Positions 9,247-19,614 of a DNA stretch of 64,000 nucleotides are shown here, piece by piece (the first letter of the stretch is position 1; each line of letters opens with the position of its first letter). The DNA is from Silvimonas amylolytica (GTDB lineage: Bacteria; Pseudomonadota; Gammaproteobacteria; Burkholderiales; Chitinibacteraceae). The notes under the pieces are model-generated. The model worked only from the letters and a program-made list of their open reading frames with translations. It had not been told where the DNA came from and searched no databases. The stretch spans positions 366,598 to 430,597 of the forward strand of contig NZ_BMLY01000003.1 of the NCBI RefSeq assembly GCF_014645555.1, read 5' to 3'. The position numbers were made by a program, and so were the translations under genes.

Positions 9247-9451
9247 GTGTTTCCCCTGAATGGGTTCTGGAATAACGGTTTTTCCGGGGCTGATATGTCA
9301 GCTAACAATGAAACAATATTTCTGTACAGCACATCAACAGGGCGGGTTCACGTGAAAATCCTTTGCAGACGGGTTGTTCAATCCGGGATGGATTAACAAG
9401 CGGTCTGGCAAATCAATTGTTGTGGATACCCCGTAAAAAAGCTGTAAAAAC

Positions 9452-9889
9452 TCAGACCCCGGCGGGGGGCAGAATATCAATCAGCAGAATATTGCCGCGT
9501 TGGCCGGTAATAAAATAACTCGGCGCATTTTGTGGGACACGGGTATCGGCAAGTTCTGCATCCCAAGTGGTGCCACGATAGCGAACGCGAGCGTGGCGTA
9601 CGTCCAGCCATTCATCCACCGTAACCCGGTGGCCCAGATCAAGCTGGTTCTGGACGACATCTGGCCGAACGCTTTGGTGTTTGAGTTTCCAGCTATGCAG
9701 CAAGCCCACCGCCAGTACGGCGCTGATCGACGCCACAATGATCTGCGCGGGGATAGAGATCCCGATCAGCGAAGAAATGCCGCCAATGGCCAAACCGCAG
9801 GCAATGGCCAGCATGTAGAGCGTACCGGTCAGCATTTCCAGCCCGGCCAGTACCAGTGCAGCGATAAACCACATCGAGATGTGTGACAT
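9452..9889 (-). CDS. NfeD-like membrane protein, short type
   Basis: This 145-residue protein has an N-terminal membrane region of two to three helices (residues about 5-65) and a C-terminal OB-fold-like domain (about 80-145, LGHRVTVDEWLDVRHARVRYRGTTW), which is the architecture of short NfeD proteins. NfeD and SPFH genes are usually adjacent and their products are thought to interact in membrane microdomains. The SPFH gene follows after about 205 bp, so the two may have separate promoters. GAGGGGCG precedes the ATG. Confidence 0.85.
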   Translation of the reverse strand: MSHISMWFIAALVLAGLEMLTGTLYMLAIACGLAIGGISSLIGISIPAQIIVASISAVLAVGLLHSWKLKHQSVRPDVVQNQLDLGHRVTVDEWLDVRHARVRYRGTTWDAELADTRVPQNAPSYFITGQRGNILLIDILPPAGV

Positions 9890-10046
9890 GTCGGTCGCCC
9901 CTCTTGCAAAGACAACTCGTTATTATGAGGAAGTATTTTTGTGCAGACAGTGCTTTGACGCAAATAGTGTCAGCAAATTCCCTACATTTAAAAAATGAGG
10001 AAAAATTTATCCCACCATTGGGTTGTAGCCACCATTGAGCGGCAAT

Positions 10047-10076
10047 AAAAAAGCGCCGGATGTCCGGCGCTTTTTT
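10047..10076 (-). terminator. Rho-independent terminator of serS
   Basis: Arms of 14 bp (AAAAAAGCGCCGGA and its complement) lie just beyond the serS stop codon. Read on the minus strand they give a GC-rich stem followed by a U run. Confidence 0.88.
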
Positions 10077-10092
10077 ATGAGGCAGTCTTCGC

Positions 10093-11391
<1,299 letters not shown>

Positions 11392-11454
11392 TTAGTCAGG
11401 TCAGGCTATGTTTCGTAGGTAAATCGGGTTCGTCGCCCGTGAATGGATGCAATT

Positions 11455-12774
11455 CTACCCGTTTCGCTCATGCCATGCGGCATCCAGTTCAGCGAGGTGA
11501 CGCAGTTTTTCGGCGATTTTTGCTTCCAGACCACGTGGGACCGGTTCATAGAACACGGTGTTTTCCAGCCCTTCCGGCAGGTAGGTTTCGCCGGCAGCGT
11601 AGGCTTCGGGCTCGTCGTGAGCGTAGCGATAAAGCTTGCCGTAGCCCAATTCCTTCATCAGTTTGGTCGGCGCATTGCGCAAGTGCTCTGGCACCGGGCG
11701 GGATTTATCTTTATTGATCAGTGCCCTTGCCAGGTTATAGGCGTTGTAACCAGCGTTGGATTTGGGTGCAATGGCCAGGTAGATCACCGCTTGTGCCAAC
11801 GCCAGTTCGCCTTCCGGACTACCCAGACGCTCGTACGTTTCGGCAGCGTCCAGCGTGATTTGCGCGGCGCGCGGGTCAGCAAGACCAATGTCTTCCCAAG
11901 CCATGCGCACAATGCGGCGCGCCAGATAACGCGGATCAGCACCGCCATCGAGCATACGGGTCAGCCAGTACACTGCACCGTCCGGGCTAGAGCCCCGGAC
12001 CGACTTGTGTAGTGCAGAAATCTGGTCATAAAACGCATCTCCGCCTTTATCAAAGCGGCGGGCATTGAGTGACAAGGCGTTTTCAAGGAATGCGGCATCC
12101 ATGGCCGTGATCTGGCTGGCATGCGCAGCATGGGCGCTTTGCTCAATCAAATTGAGCATGCGGCGGGCATCGCCATCGGCGTAGCCGGTCCACACTGCAA
12201 TGGCGTCGTCGGTGGCCGACAGGTCTGGAAAACAGGCCAGTGCACGTTGAACCAGTTCACCCAGTTCTGCGTCGCTCAATGCTTTGAGTACGTAGACCTG
12301 TGCGCGAGACAACAGCGCAGCGTTGACCTCGAACGAAGGGTTTTCGGTGGTTGCACCGATAAAGGTGACAAGACCTGACTCAACGAAAGGCAAGAAGGCG
12401 TCCTGCTGGGCCTTGTTGAAACGGTGCACTTCGTCCACAAACAGAATGGTTTTGCGGCCGCGTAACTGATACTGCTCGGCTTCTTCCATGGCGGCGCGAA
12501 TATCTTTCACACCAGAAAATACGGCTGAAAGCGGAATGAATTCTGCGTCAAACGTGCCGGCTAACAGCCGTGCCAAGGTGGTCTTGCCCACGCCGGGCGG
12601 ACCCCAAAGTATCATCGAGTGGATCTGCCCGGACGCAATCGCCAGCGCCAGTGGCTTGCCGGATGCCAGCAAGTGCCGCTGGCCGACAACCTCTTCTACA
12701 CTTTTCGGGCGCAGCTTTTCCGCCAGCGGTTCAGCAGGTTTTTCTGGCGCGAAAAGGTCATTCTCGAACGACAT
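11455..12774 (-). CDS. rarA: Replication-associated recombination protein A
   Basis: This 439-residue AAA+ ATPase of the RarA/MgsA/WRNIP1 family acts at stalled replication forks. Walker A is GPPGVGKTT, Walker [11 protein letters not shown], sensor 1 [14 protein letters not shown], and the C-terminal tetramerisation domain is present ([19 protein letters not shown]). The ATG at 12774 is preferred to one six bases upstream because AAGGA is then correctly spaced. The start overlaps the end of lolA by 17 bases, so lolA and rarA are co-transcribed, a conserved pairing in proteobacteria. Confidence 0.95.
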   Translation of the reverse strand: MSFENDLFAPEKPAEPLAEKLRPKSVEEVVGQRHLLASGKPLALAIASGQIHSMILWGPPGVGKTTLARLLAGTFDAEFIPLSAVFSGVKDIRAAMEEAEQYQLRGRKTILFVDEVHRFNKAQQDAFLPFVESGLVTFIGATTENPSFEVNAALLSRAQVYVLKALSDAELGELVQRALACFPDLSATDDAIAVWTGYADGDARRMLNLIEQSAHAAHASQITAMDAAFLENALSLNARRFDKGGDAFYDQISALHKSVRGSSPDGAVYWLTRMLDGGADPRYLARRIVRMAWEDIGLADPRAAQITLDAAETYERLGSPEGELALAQAVIYLAIAPKSNAGYNAYNLARALINKDKSRPVPEHLRNAPTKLMKELGYGKLYRYAHDEPEAYAAGETYLPEGLENTVFYEPVPRGLEAKIAEKLRHLAELDAAWHERNG

Positions 12775-13366
12775 CGACATCCTTGGGCGGCGTAAAGTGA
12801 AACAGGCCGGTATCCAGCTTGGGGTTAGTCACAATCTGGGTAAACCGGATCTGGGTGGTCTGGCCAAATTTGTCGAACAAATCCATACGCTGGATCTGAC
12901 CGTTGGCGAGCCCCAGCCGGATGTGTTCAAAGCTGCTGTCATCACGTTTGGGTGTGGCTTCTAGCCAGGAAAGGCCATCCTGATCGGGCAGGGGTTTGAG
13001 GGTGTAGTTTTTTTCCCAGGCGGTGTCCCCCGCCAGCAGCGCGGCCGGGCTACTTTCCAGTGCATTGCCAACATTTTTGGAGGTGGCCTGTTTGAGGTCC
13101 TGGTCATACAACCAGACTTCCTTGGCATCACCAACAATCAACTGTTGGTAGGGCTTTTGATATTCCCAACGGAATTTGCCCGGAATTACGATTGCAACAA
13201 TTCCGTTACTGGTCTGGGTTTTACCTTTACCGGTAACACTTTGCGTAAATTGCGCTTTAAGCGAATGAGTAGAACCCAGGAATTGTTTCAGGTCGCTCAC
13301 CGCATCAGCGTGGGCAAAGCTGGTGATCAAAGCGGCAAAAGCGCCGCACAGAATCCGGATACGCAT
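12758..13366 (-). CDS. lolA: Outer-membrane lipoprotein carrier protein LolA
   Basis: This 202-residue periplasmic chaperone carries lipoproteins from LolCDE to the outer membrane. The signal peptide MRIRILCGAFAALITSFAHA is cleaved before DAVSDL (residue 21). The family segments SLKAQFTQSV and PGKFRWEYQKPYQQLIVGD are clear. The ATG at 13366 gives the complete signal peptide; an upstream in-frame start is not needed. ftsK, its usual upstream neighbour, is replaced here by an ompA-like gene with its own terminator. Confidence 0.95.
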   Translation of the reverse strand: MRIRILCGAFAALITSFAHADAVSDLKQFLGSTHSLKAQFTQSVTGKGKTQTSNGIVAIVIPGKFRWEYQKPYQQLIVGDAKEVWLYDQDLKQATSKNVGNALESSPAALLAGDTAWEKNYTLKPLPDQDGLSWLEATPKRDDSSFEHIRLGLANGQIQRMDLFDKFGQTTQIRFTQIVTNPKLDTGLFHFTPPKDVDVVRE

Positions 13367-13439
13367 TGTTGTTTCTTGCTCCTGCAGATTAAGACATACA
13401 ACAACAGACACGCCCTCTCTGCAAGCGTTCTGCAAATAA

Positions 13440-13467
13440 AAAAACCCCGCCATCTGGCGGGGTTTTT
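13440..13467 (-). terminator. Terminator of the ompA-like gene
   Basis: Perfect 12-bp arms (AAAAACCCCGCC and its complement) with an ATCT loop follow the ompA-like stop codon on the minus strand. Confidence 0.9.
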
Positions 13468-13484
13468 CTCCAGACCGACGCTGA

Positions 13485-14186
13485 TTACTGAGCAGCCGGT
13501 TGGGTGGTTTCGTGCACGCCTTGAACGTCGATTTCTACGCGACGATCCGGAGCCAGACACTCGATCAGCTTCTTGCGGTTCTTGACCTTGGCGCAAGTAT
13601 CGCCAGTAACCGGATCGGCCTTGCCGCGGCTTTGTGCGTCGATCTTGTCAGCCGGAGCGCCCTTGCTTACCAGGTAGTCAGCAACGGACTTGGCACGCTT
13701 GTAGCCCAGGTCGAAGTTATACTTTTCGCTGCCGATGCGGTCAGTGTAACCAACCACAACTGCCTTGCCTTCCTTCGGATCCAGATCCTTGACTTGTTCG
13801 TACAGCTTGTCCAGAGCGTCCTTGCCTTCTGGCTTCAGGGTCGCCTTGTTGAATTCGAACAGCACGTCAGCCTTCAGGGTGAAATGCTTGGTCACAGTGA
13901 CCGGAACAGGTGCCGGAGCCGGGGCAGGTGCCGGGGCAGGAGCAGGAGCGGCAACAACAGGCTCAACGTAGCCAGGGCAGCCCTTGATCGTTGCAGCCTT
14001 TTCTTTGGTCCAGGTGCCGGTTTGCCAGCACTCACCGATGCCGTTCTTTACAACGCCTTCCGGATTGTCGTCTTTGACGTTGGTGCTGTTGGTCAGGTAT
14101 GCATCAGTAGCGGCAAAGGCGGAAGCAGAAACACCGAAGGCCGCAACAACGGCCAGGCTCGACATCGATTGCTTGAGCGACAGCAT
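13485..14186 (-). CDS. OmpA-family peptidoglycan-binding outer-membrane protein
   Basis: This 233-residue exported protein has a signal peptide cleaved near AFA/ATDAY (residue 25) and a short N-terminal domain with two cysteines ([13 protein letters not shown]...KGCPGY). An Ala-Pro repeat linker follows (about residues 88-103), then a C-terminal OmpA domain (about 110-220, [21 protein letters not shown]). The OmpA domain binds peptidoglycan. There is no eight-stranded barrel, so it resembles the RmpM/class 4 type of Neisseriales rather than E. coli OmpA. A clear ribosome-binding site (CAGGAG) and a strong promoter lie upstream, suggesting high expression. Confidence 0.9.
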   Translation of the reverse strand: MLSLKQSMSSLAVVAAFGVSASAFAATDAYLTNSTNVKDDNPEGVVKNGIGECWQTGTWTKEKAATIKGCPGYVEPVVAAPAPAPAPAPAPAPVPVTVTKHFTLKADVLFEFNKATLKPEGKDALDKLYEQVKDLDPKEGKAVVVGYTDRIGSEKYNFDLGYKRAKSVADYLVSKGAPADKIDAQSRGKADPVTGDTCAKVKNRKKLIECLAPDRRVEIDVQGVHETTQPAAQ

Positions 14187-14248
14187 AGTTTTTTCTCCTG
14201 GTTGAATATCGTTCGATTGCGATGTTTTTAGTAGTGCAGACGCTATTG

Positions 14249-14276
14249 GATATAACTGACCCCCAAGGGATGTCAA
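14249..14276 (-). promoter_or_regulatory. Sigma70-type promoter of the ompA-like gene
   Basis: On the minus strand a perfect -35 TTGACA (14276-14271) is followed after 16 bases by TATATC (14254-14249), giving a 5' leader of roughly 55 bases before the ompA-like start codon. This matches a strong housekeeping promoter. Confidence 0.65.
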
Positions 14277-14344
14277 GTCTATTCTCCAATACACGCACAT
14301 TCTAGTAGCTTAACTTTACCGCGCGCAAATAAAAGGAATGTGAA

Positions 14345-14386
14345 ATTTTGACAGCTTGTTGTCAAAATTGGTGTGTAAACCACACC
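14345..14386. promoter_or_regulatory. Two consecutive dyads in the ompA-gyrA divergent region
   Basis: The first dyad is perfect: ATTTTGACA at 14345-14353 and its complement at 14360-14368 with a 6-bp spacer. The second, GGTGTG at 14370-14375 and CACACC at 14381-14386, follows at once. They lie about 110-150 bases upstream of the gyrA start, and the first contains a TTGACA. They could be protein-binding sites or part of the gyrA promoter; no regulator is identifiable. Confidence 0.5.
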
Positions 14387-14493
14387 ATGTTAAACTCTAG
14401 CGAGTTTTGTCGCGCGCGCTTGTGCCCGCGTGGCCCCCACATTCTATAGATCAGGCCCCAGTCGGGCCGCAACGGCGGATCGATTCTACCAAG

Positions 14494-17247
14494 ATGTCTG
14501 AACAGCAAAGCTTTGCCAAAGAAACGATTCCCGTCAGCCTTGAAGAGGAAATGCGCCGCTCCTACCTCGATTACGCCATGAGCGTGATTGTGGGGCGGGC
14601 ATTGCCTGATGTGCGTGACGGCCTCAAACCAGTGCATCGCCGCATTCTGTATGCAATGCACGACACCAATAACGTCTGGAACCGCGCCTACGTTAAATGC
14701 GCCCGTGTGATTGGTAACGTGCTGGGTAAATACCACCCGCACGGTGACTCCGCAGCTTATGAAGCGCTGGTGCGGATGGCGCAGGACTTCTCCCTGCGTT
14801 ACACGCTGATTGATGGCCAGGGCAACTTCGGTTCCATCGATGGTGATGCCGCTGCCGCCTACCGTTATACAGAGTGTCGTCTCTCACGCATTTCCAGCGA
14901 GTTGCTGTCTGATATCGACAAGGAAACTGTCGATTTCACACCCAACTACGATGAAAAAGAACTGGAACCGTCGGTGCTGCCGACACGCGTACCCAACCTC
15001 CTGGTCAATGGTTCCTCCGGGATTGCCGTGGGTATGGCGACCAATATCCCGCCGCACAATCTGACCGAAGTCATCAATGCCAGCCTGGCGTTGCTGCACA
15101 ACGGTGAATTGACGGTGGATGAACTGATTGATTTCATCCCGGCGCCGGACTTCCCCACCGCCGGGATTATTTACGGCCTGGCAGGCGTGCGCGAAGGTTA
15201 TCGCACCGGGCGTGGTCGCGTGCTTATGCGCGCCCGCACGCACGTTGAAGATATCCCGCGCAGTGCAGACCGTCAGGCGCTGATCGTGGATGAACTGCCG
15301 TACCAGGTTAACAAAGCGCGTCTGCTTGAGCGCATTGGTGAGTTGGTTCGTTCCAAACTGATTGAAGGCATTTCTGAAATCCGCGATGAGTCGGATAAAT
15401 CAGGCATGCGCGTGGTGATTGAGCTCAAACGCGGCGAAGTGCCGGACGTGGTGCTCAACAACCTGTACAAGCAGACCCAATTGCAGGACAGCTTTGGTAT
15501 CAACATGGTGGCACTGGTTGATGGCCAGCCGCGCCTGTTGAACCTCAAGCAGGTACTTGAAAGTTTCCTGAAGCATCGCCGTGAAGTGGTCACCCGCCGC
15601 ACTGCGTACGAGCTGCGCAAGGCGCGTGAACGTGGGCATACCCTGGAAGGTCTGGCCGTTGCGCTCTCCAACGTGGATGAGATCATCGCCCTGATCAAGG
15701 CCGCCCCGACGCCGCCGGAAGCGAAGGTTAGCCTGATGGCGCGCGTGTGGCGCTCGCCGCTGGTAGAAGAAATGCTGGCGCGTGCGGATATGTCTGCTTC
15801 CCGGCCGGATGGCCTGGGCGAGGGCTTTGGCCTGGGTCGCGATGGTTATCGTTTGTCTGACGCCCAGGCGCAAGCCATTCTGGAACTGCGTCTGCAGCGT
15901 CTGACCGGTCTGGAGCAAGACAAGATCGTCTCCGAATACAAAGAGATCATGGAAAAGATCCTTGATCTGCTGGATATTCTGGCGCGCCCGGAACGTGTGA
16001 CCGAGATCATCGGCACCGAACTGGAAGAAGTGAAAACCACGTTTGGCGATGCACGTCGTTCCGAAATCGTGGCACATGCCGAGGACATCAACCTCGAAGA
16101 TCTGATTACCCCGCAAGACATGGTGGTCACGCTGACCCACGGCGGTTATATGAAGGCTACGCCGACCGAGGAGTACCGTGCGCAGCGTCGTGGTGGCCGT
16201 GGCAAGCAAGCCGCAGCAACCAAAGAAGATGATTTCATCGACAACCTGTTTGTCGCCAATACCCATGATTATGTGTTGTGCTTCTCGTCCCGTGGCCGCG
16301 TTTACTGGCTGAAGGTGTATGAAGTGCCGCAAGGCGGCCGCAACAGCCGTGGCAAACCGATCAACAACCTGCTGCCGCTGGAAGAGGGCGAAAAGATCAA
16401 CGCGATCTTGCCGGTGAAGGAATTTACCGACGACCAGTTTGTGTTCATGGCCACAGCAGACGGCACGGTTAAAAAGACCCCGCTGACTGCGTTCTCTCGT
16501 CCGATGCGTCGCGGCATTATCGCCATCAACCTGGAAGAGGGTAATTACCTGGTTGGCGTTGCGCTGACCCGTGGCAAGGGCGGTGCGCTGGTGGATGAGG
16601 AAGGCGGCGCCGAAGAAGAGACGACGGTGGTGGAAGATGAATCGCTGGAAGACGGCGATCAAACCGTCGTTGCTGTCGAAGGCGATCAAGTCATGTTGTT
16701 CTCTGACGCGGGCAAGTCGGTCCGTTTCAGTGAAGACAAGGTCCGCCCGATGGGCCGTAACTCGCGCGGCGTGCGTGGCATGAAGCTGGGTGAAGGCCAG
16801 AAACTGATCTCGCTGCTGGTTGCCAGCCCGGAAAACACGACGCAACAAGTGCTGACTGCCACCGAGAACGGCTATGGCAAGCGTACCCCGGTGGGCGAAT
16901 ACCGTCTGACCAGTCGCGGCACCCAGGGCGTGGTTGCTATTAATACTGGCGAGCGTAACGGTAAGCTGGTGGCAGCAACGCTGGTTGAAGAGTCTGATGA
17001 CGTGATGCTGATCACCACCGGTGGCGTGCTGATCCGTACCAAGGTTGCGGAAATTCGCGAAACCGGTCGTGCGGCGCAAGGTGTGCGTCTGATTAACCTG
17101 GATGACGGCGAATCGCTTTCTGGTCTGGAAAAGGTGGTTGAAGCCGATTCGGACGATGAAGTTGAAGGCGAAGATGCTGCCGCAGCCGCCGCTGGCAATG
17201 CCGAAGCCGGCGCAGCAGACCAGCCCGGCCAGCCTGAGCAAGAGTAA
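14494..17247 (+). CDS. gyrA: DNA gyrase subunit A
   Basis: This 917-residue subunit is the DNA-breaking part of gyrase. The catalytic tyrosine is Tyr125 in AAYRYTECR, preceded by Arg124. The C-terminal beta-pinwheel has the GyrA box QRRGGRG at residues 564-570, which separates GyrA from ParC. The start at 14494 ([10 protein letters not shown]) is chosen because the conserved N-terminus begins there. In the quinolone-resistance region ([17 protein letters not shown]), Ser86 corresponds to E. coli Ser83, and Glu90 replaces the usual Asp87; several residues there are ParC-like. An acidic insertion lies in the pinwheel (about residues 705-725) and the tail is rich in acidic residues and alanine. 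Confidence 0.97.
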   Translation: MSEQQSFAKETIPVSLEEEMRRSYLDYAMSVIVGRALPDVRDGLKPVHRRILYAMHDTNNVWNRAYVKCARVIGNVLGKYHPHGDSAAYEALVRMAQDFSLRYTLIDGQGNFGSIDGDAAAAYRYTECRLSRISSELLSDIDKETVDFTPNYDEKELEPSVLPTRVPNLLVNGSSGIAVGMATNIPPHNLTEVINASLALLHNGELTVDELIDFIPAPDFPTAGIIYGLAGVREGYRTGRGRVLMRARTHVEDIPRSADRQALIVDELPYQVNKARLLERIGELVRSKLIEGISEIRDESDKSGMRVVIELKRGEVPDVVLNNLYKQTQLQDSFGINMVALVDGQPRLLNLKQVLESFLKHRREVVTRRTAYELRKARERGHTLEGLAVALSNVDEIIALIKAAPTPPEAKVSLMARVWRSPLVEEMLARADMSASRPDGLGEGFGLGRDGYRLSDAQAQAILELRLQRLTGLEQDKIVSEYKEIMEKILDLLDILARPERVTEIIGTELEEVKTTFGDARRSEIVAHAEDINLEDLITPQDMVVTLTHGGYMKATPTEEYRAQRRGGRGKQAAATKEDDFIDNLFVANTHDYVLCFSSRGRVYWLKVYEVPQGGRNSRGKPINNLLPLEEGEKINAILPVKEFTDDQFVFMATADGTVKKTPLTAFSRPMRRGIIAINLEEGNYLVGVALTRGKGGALVDEEGGAEEETTVVEDESLEDGDQTVVAVEGDQVMLFSDAGKSVRFSEDKVRPMGRNSRGVRGMKLGEGQKLISLLVASPENTTQQVLTATENGYGKRTPVGEYRLTSRGTQGVVAINTGERNGKLVAATLVEESDDVMLITTGGVLIRTKVAEIRETGRAAQGVRLINLDDGESLSGLEKVVEADSDDEVEGEDAAAAAAGNAEAGAADQPGQPEQE

Positions 17248-17305
17248 CCAGCTGTGATGGCCGCCCGGAATTTTTCAACCGGGCGCTTCAATATGCCGCA
17301 ATCTG

Positions 17306-17335
17306 CAACGCGACCGCCTTCAAGCGGTCGCGTTG
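17306..17335 (+). terminator. Hairpin after gyrA
   Basis: Perfect 12-bp arms (CAACGCGACCGC and its complement) with a CTTCAA loop lie between gyrA and the first thioesterase gene, followed by a short T-rich stretch. Its position suits termination or attenuation. Confidence 0.7.
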
Positions 17336-17356
17336 TGTTTCTCTGGAGTGACGACC

Positions 17357-17845
17357 ATGAATGGCTTGTGGCTACCGGTAGAAGAACCGGTGTTTTTCGA
17401 ACAGTTGCAGCAGTGGTTCATGGGTCTGCCGCATTGTCGTGAGCTGGGCATGGAGTTTGCCAATGCCGAGCGCGGCCGTGTCACCCTGAAATTGCCGTTC
17501 AGTGAAAAACTGATAGGCAACCCACATACCCGTGTTATTCATGGCGGTGTGGTCACGTCCTTGATCGATACGGCCAGTGGCGCCGTTATTTACTCATTAT
17601 TGCGCGCACCCGAGCCCGTTGCGACGCTTGATCTGCGCATTGACTACCTGCGCCCGGCACGGCCTGATCTACCGGTGTACTGCACTGCGGAATGCTATCG
17701 GTTGACCGATCATGTCGCCTTTACCCGTGCTACAGCGTATCAGGATGATCCGGAAAAACCTGTCGCTCATGGCGTCGCGACGTTTGCCCGGGGTATGGAG
17801 CCCAAAGGCAGCAGCGGTATTTCCGGCGGAGGACAGCAAACATGA
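17357..17845 (+). CDS. PaaI-type hotdog thioesterase
   Basis: This 162-residue protein is a single hotdog domain of the PaaI/acyl-CoA thioesterase group. The hallmark is the central helix segment VIHGGVVTSLIDTASG, with the general-acid Asp in LIDTA; a beta segment LDLRIDYLRPA follows. It probably hydrolyses an acyl-CoA; the substrate is unknown. The ATG at 17357 has GGAG eight bases upstream. Its stop overlaps the start of a second hotdog gene (ATGA), so the two are translationally coupled and may form a heteromer. Confidence 0.82.
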   Translation: MNGLWLPVEEPVFFEQLQQWFMGLPHCRELGMEFANAERGRVTLKLPFSEKLIGNPHTRVIHGGVVTSLIDTASGAVIYSLLRAPEPVATLDLRIDYLRPARPDLPVYCTAECYRLTDHVAFTRATAYQDDPEKPVAHGVATFARGMEPKGSSGISGGGQQT

Positions 17846-18264
17846 GTGCACTGGCCAATATCCAGACCATTGACGACCTCTCCCGGGCGATTGCCGCGAT
17901 TCCTTATGCCAGCCTGTTGGGTATCCAGGTCCGTGAGGAAGAGGGGCAACCCCTGTTTTACCTGCCATTCCAGAACCACAACATTGGCAATACGATCTTG
18001 CCCGCGTTGCACGGCGGGGTGATTGGCGGCTTTCTGGAAAATGCCGCTGTATTGCACCTGATGTGGCAACGCGAAGGCGAGGGGATACCGCGGGTCATCG
18101 ATTTTTCGATTGATTATCTGCGTACCGGTCGCGCGCAGGATCTGTACGGCCGCTGCGAGATCGTGCGGCAGGGCAAACGCATTGCCAACGTGCTGATGAC
18201 CGCCTGGCAAGACGACAAAACCAAACCCGTGGCGCAAGCCCGTGCGCATTTTCTGCTGGCCTGA
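17842..18264 (+). CDS. Second hotdog-fold thioesterase-like protein
   Basis: This 140-residue hotdog protein is related to its upstream neighbour. The conserved block reads ALHGGVIGGFLENAAVLHL, so the Asp seen in typical PaaI enzymes (LIDTA) is replaced by Glu-Asn (FLENA). A second block is VIDFSIDYLRTGRAQDLYG. It starts within the stop codon of the first thioesterase gene. It could be an active enzyme using the Glu, or a structural partner in a mixed complex. Confidence 0.78.
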   Translation: MSALANIQTIDDLSRAIAAIPYASLLGIQVREEEGQPLFYLPFQNHNIGNTILPALHGGVIGGFLENAAVLHLMWQREGEGIPRVIDFSIDYLRTGRAQDLYGRCEIVRQGKRIANVLMTAWQDDKTKPVAQARAHFLLA

Positions 18265-18325
18265 TGTCAAGCTGGCACCAATAGCAATCAGCCTGGTCTG
18301 ATATGCCGTGGATTTTACAGTTCTG

Positions 18326-18355
18326 TTTACCCCGTATTTGCCACAGATGGATAAA
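18326..18355 (+). promoter_or_regulatory. Possible serC promoter
   Basis: TTTACC at 18326-18331 and GATAAA at 18350-18355 are 18 bases apart and end about 50 bases before the serC start. The match to the sigma70 consensus is fair. Confidence 0.4.
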
Positions 18356-18405
18356 ATGAACCTCCCGGCCGCTTCTGGCCGAGAGACATGCCAACAAGGA
18401 TCACC

Positions 18406-19485
18406 ATGACCCAAGTCTACAATTTCAGCTCCGGCCCGGCCGTACTGCCCCGGGATGTTTTGCTCACCGTTCAGGCGGAAATGACCGATTGGCATGGTTC
18501 TGGCATGTGCGTCATGGAAATGAGCCATCGCGGTAAAGAGTTCACCCAGATCATTCACGAAGCCGAGACGGACTTTCGCAAGCTTCTGAATATTCCGGCC
18601 AATTACAAAGTGCTGTTCTTGCAAGGCGGTGCGCACTTTAACTTTGGGATGGTGCCGCTCAACCTGGCCACCGAGTCGTCGGTTGTGGATTACGTCGATA
18701 CCGGCCACTGGTCGCGTATTGCCATCAAGGAAGCCCGTCGCTACGCCAAAGTCAACGTTGTTGCCTCCAACGAAGACCGCAATGGCACTTACGTGCCGGA
18801 TGTTGCGTCCTGGAAGCGCAGTGACAACGCCGCGTACCTGCATTACTGCTCGAACGAAACCATTGGCGGTGTTGAATTCCCGTCAACGCCAGAGGTGGAT
18901 ATCCCGCTGGTTTGCGATATGTCTTCCAACATTCTGTCGCGGCCACTGGATATCTCGCGTTATGGGCTGATCTACGCCGGTGCGCAAAAGAACATCGGCC
19001 CGTCCGGGATGACGCTGGCCATTATTCGCGAAGATCTCTTGGGTAAGGCCCGTGTCGGCACACCGACCATGCTGGATTATCAGGTCCACGCCGACGCTGA
19101 CTCGCTCTACAACACGCCACCAACCTTTGCCATCTACGTCGCTGGTCTGGTGTTCAAGTGGTTGCTGGCGAACGGTGGCATCGGCGCAATGGAAGCCCGC
19201 AATATCGAGAAAGCGGCACTCTTGTACGAAACGATTGATAACTCCAATGGTTTCTACAATTGTCCGGTAGAGCGCCCGTTCCGCTCTCGTATGAACGTGC
19301 CGTTCCGTCTGGTCGATGAAGCGCTGGATGACGCATTTCTTGAAGGTGCGCAGGCGCATGGTCTGCTGCAACTGAAGGGGCATCGTTCTGTGGGCGGTAT
19401 GCGTGCCTCCATCTATAACGCCATGCCGCTGGAAGGCGTGCGTGCACTCACAGAATTCATGCGTGACTTCGCGCGTAGCAAATAA
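18406..19485 (+). CDS. serC: Phosphoserine aminotransferase
   Basis: This 359-residue PLP enzyme of aminotransferase class V converts 3-phosphohydroxypyruvate to phosphoserine and also acts in pyridoxine synthesis. The N-terminus YNFSSGPAVLP is diagnostic, and the PLP lysine is near residue 195 in YAGAQKNIGPSG. The ATG at 18406 has AAGGA six bases upstream; an in-frame ATG at 18388 does not. It lies ahead of pheA and hisC in a conserved amino-acid synthesis block. Confidence 0.97.
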   Translation: MTQVYNFSSGPAVLPRDVLLTVQAEMTDWHGSGMCVMEMSHRGKEFTQIIHEAETDFRKLLNIPANYKVLFLQGGAHFNFGMVPLNLATESSVVDYVDTGHWSRIAIKEARRYAKVNVVASNEDRNGTYVPDVASWKRSDNAAYLHYCSNETIGGVEFPSTPEVDIPLVCDMSSNILSRPLDISRYGLIYAGAQKNIGPSGMTLAIIREDLLGKARVGTPTMLDYQVHADADSLYNTPPTFAIYVAGLVFKWLLANGGIGAMEARNIEKAALLYETIDNSNGFYNCPVERPFRSRMNVPFRLVDEALDDAFLEGAQAHGLLQLKGHRSVGGMRASIYNAMPLEGVRALTEFMRDFARSK

Positions 19486-19614
19486 AACCTGATTACCCCG
19501 GGCGGATCGGCGGGTACACGGCCGGTCTGTCTGAGGTCCCGGGCTGAGGTACACTGCACCCTGGTGCAATCCATTTGCATATTGAACAAATAAAACATTG
19601 CCACAGGAGAGGGC

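Noticed and set aside
15400-17241. 613-codon open frame opposite gyrA
   Set aside because: It is a shadow of the highly biased gyrA codons. No start signal or domain is visible.
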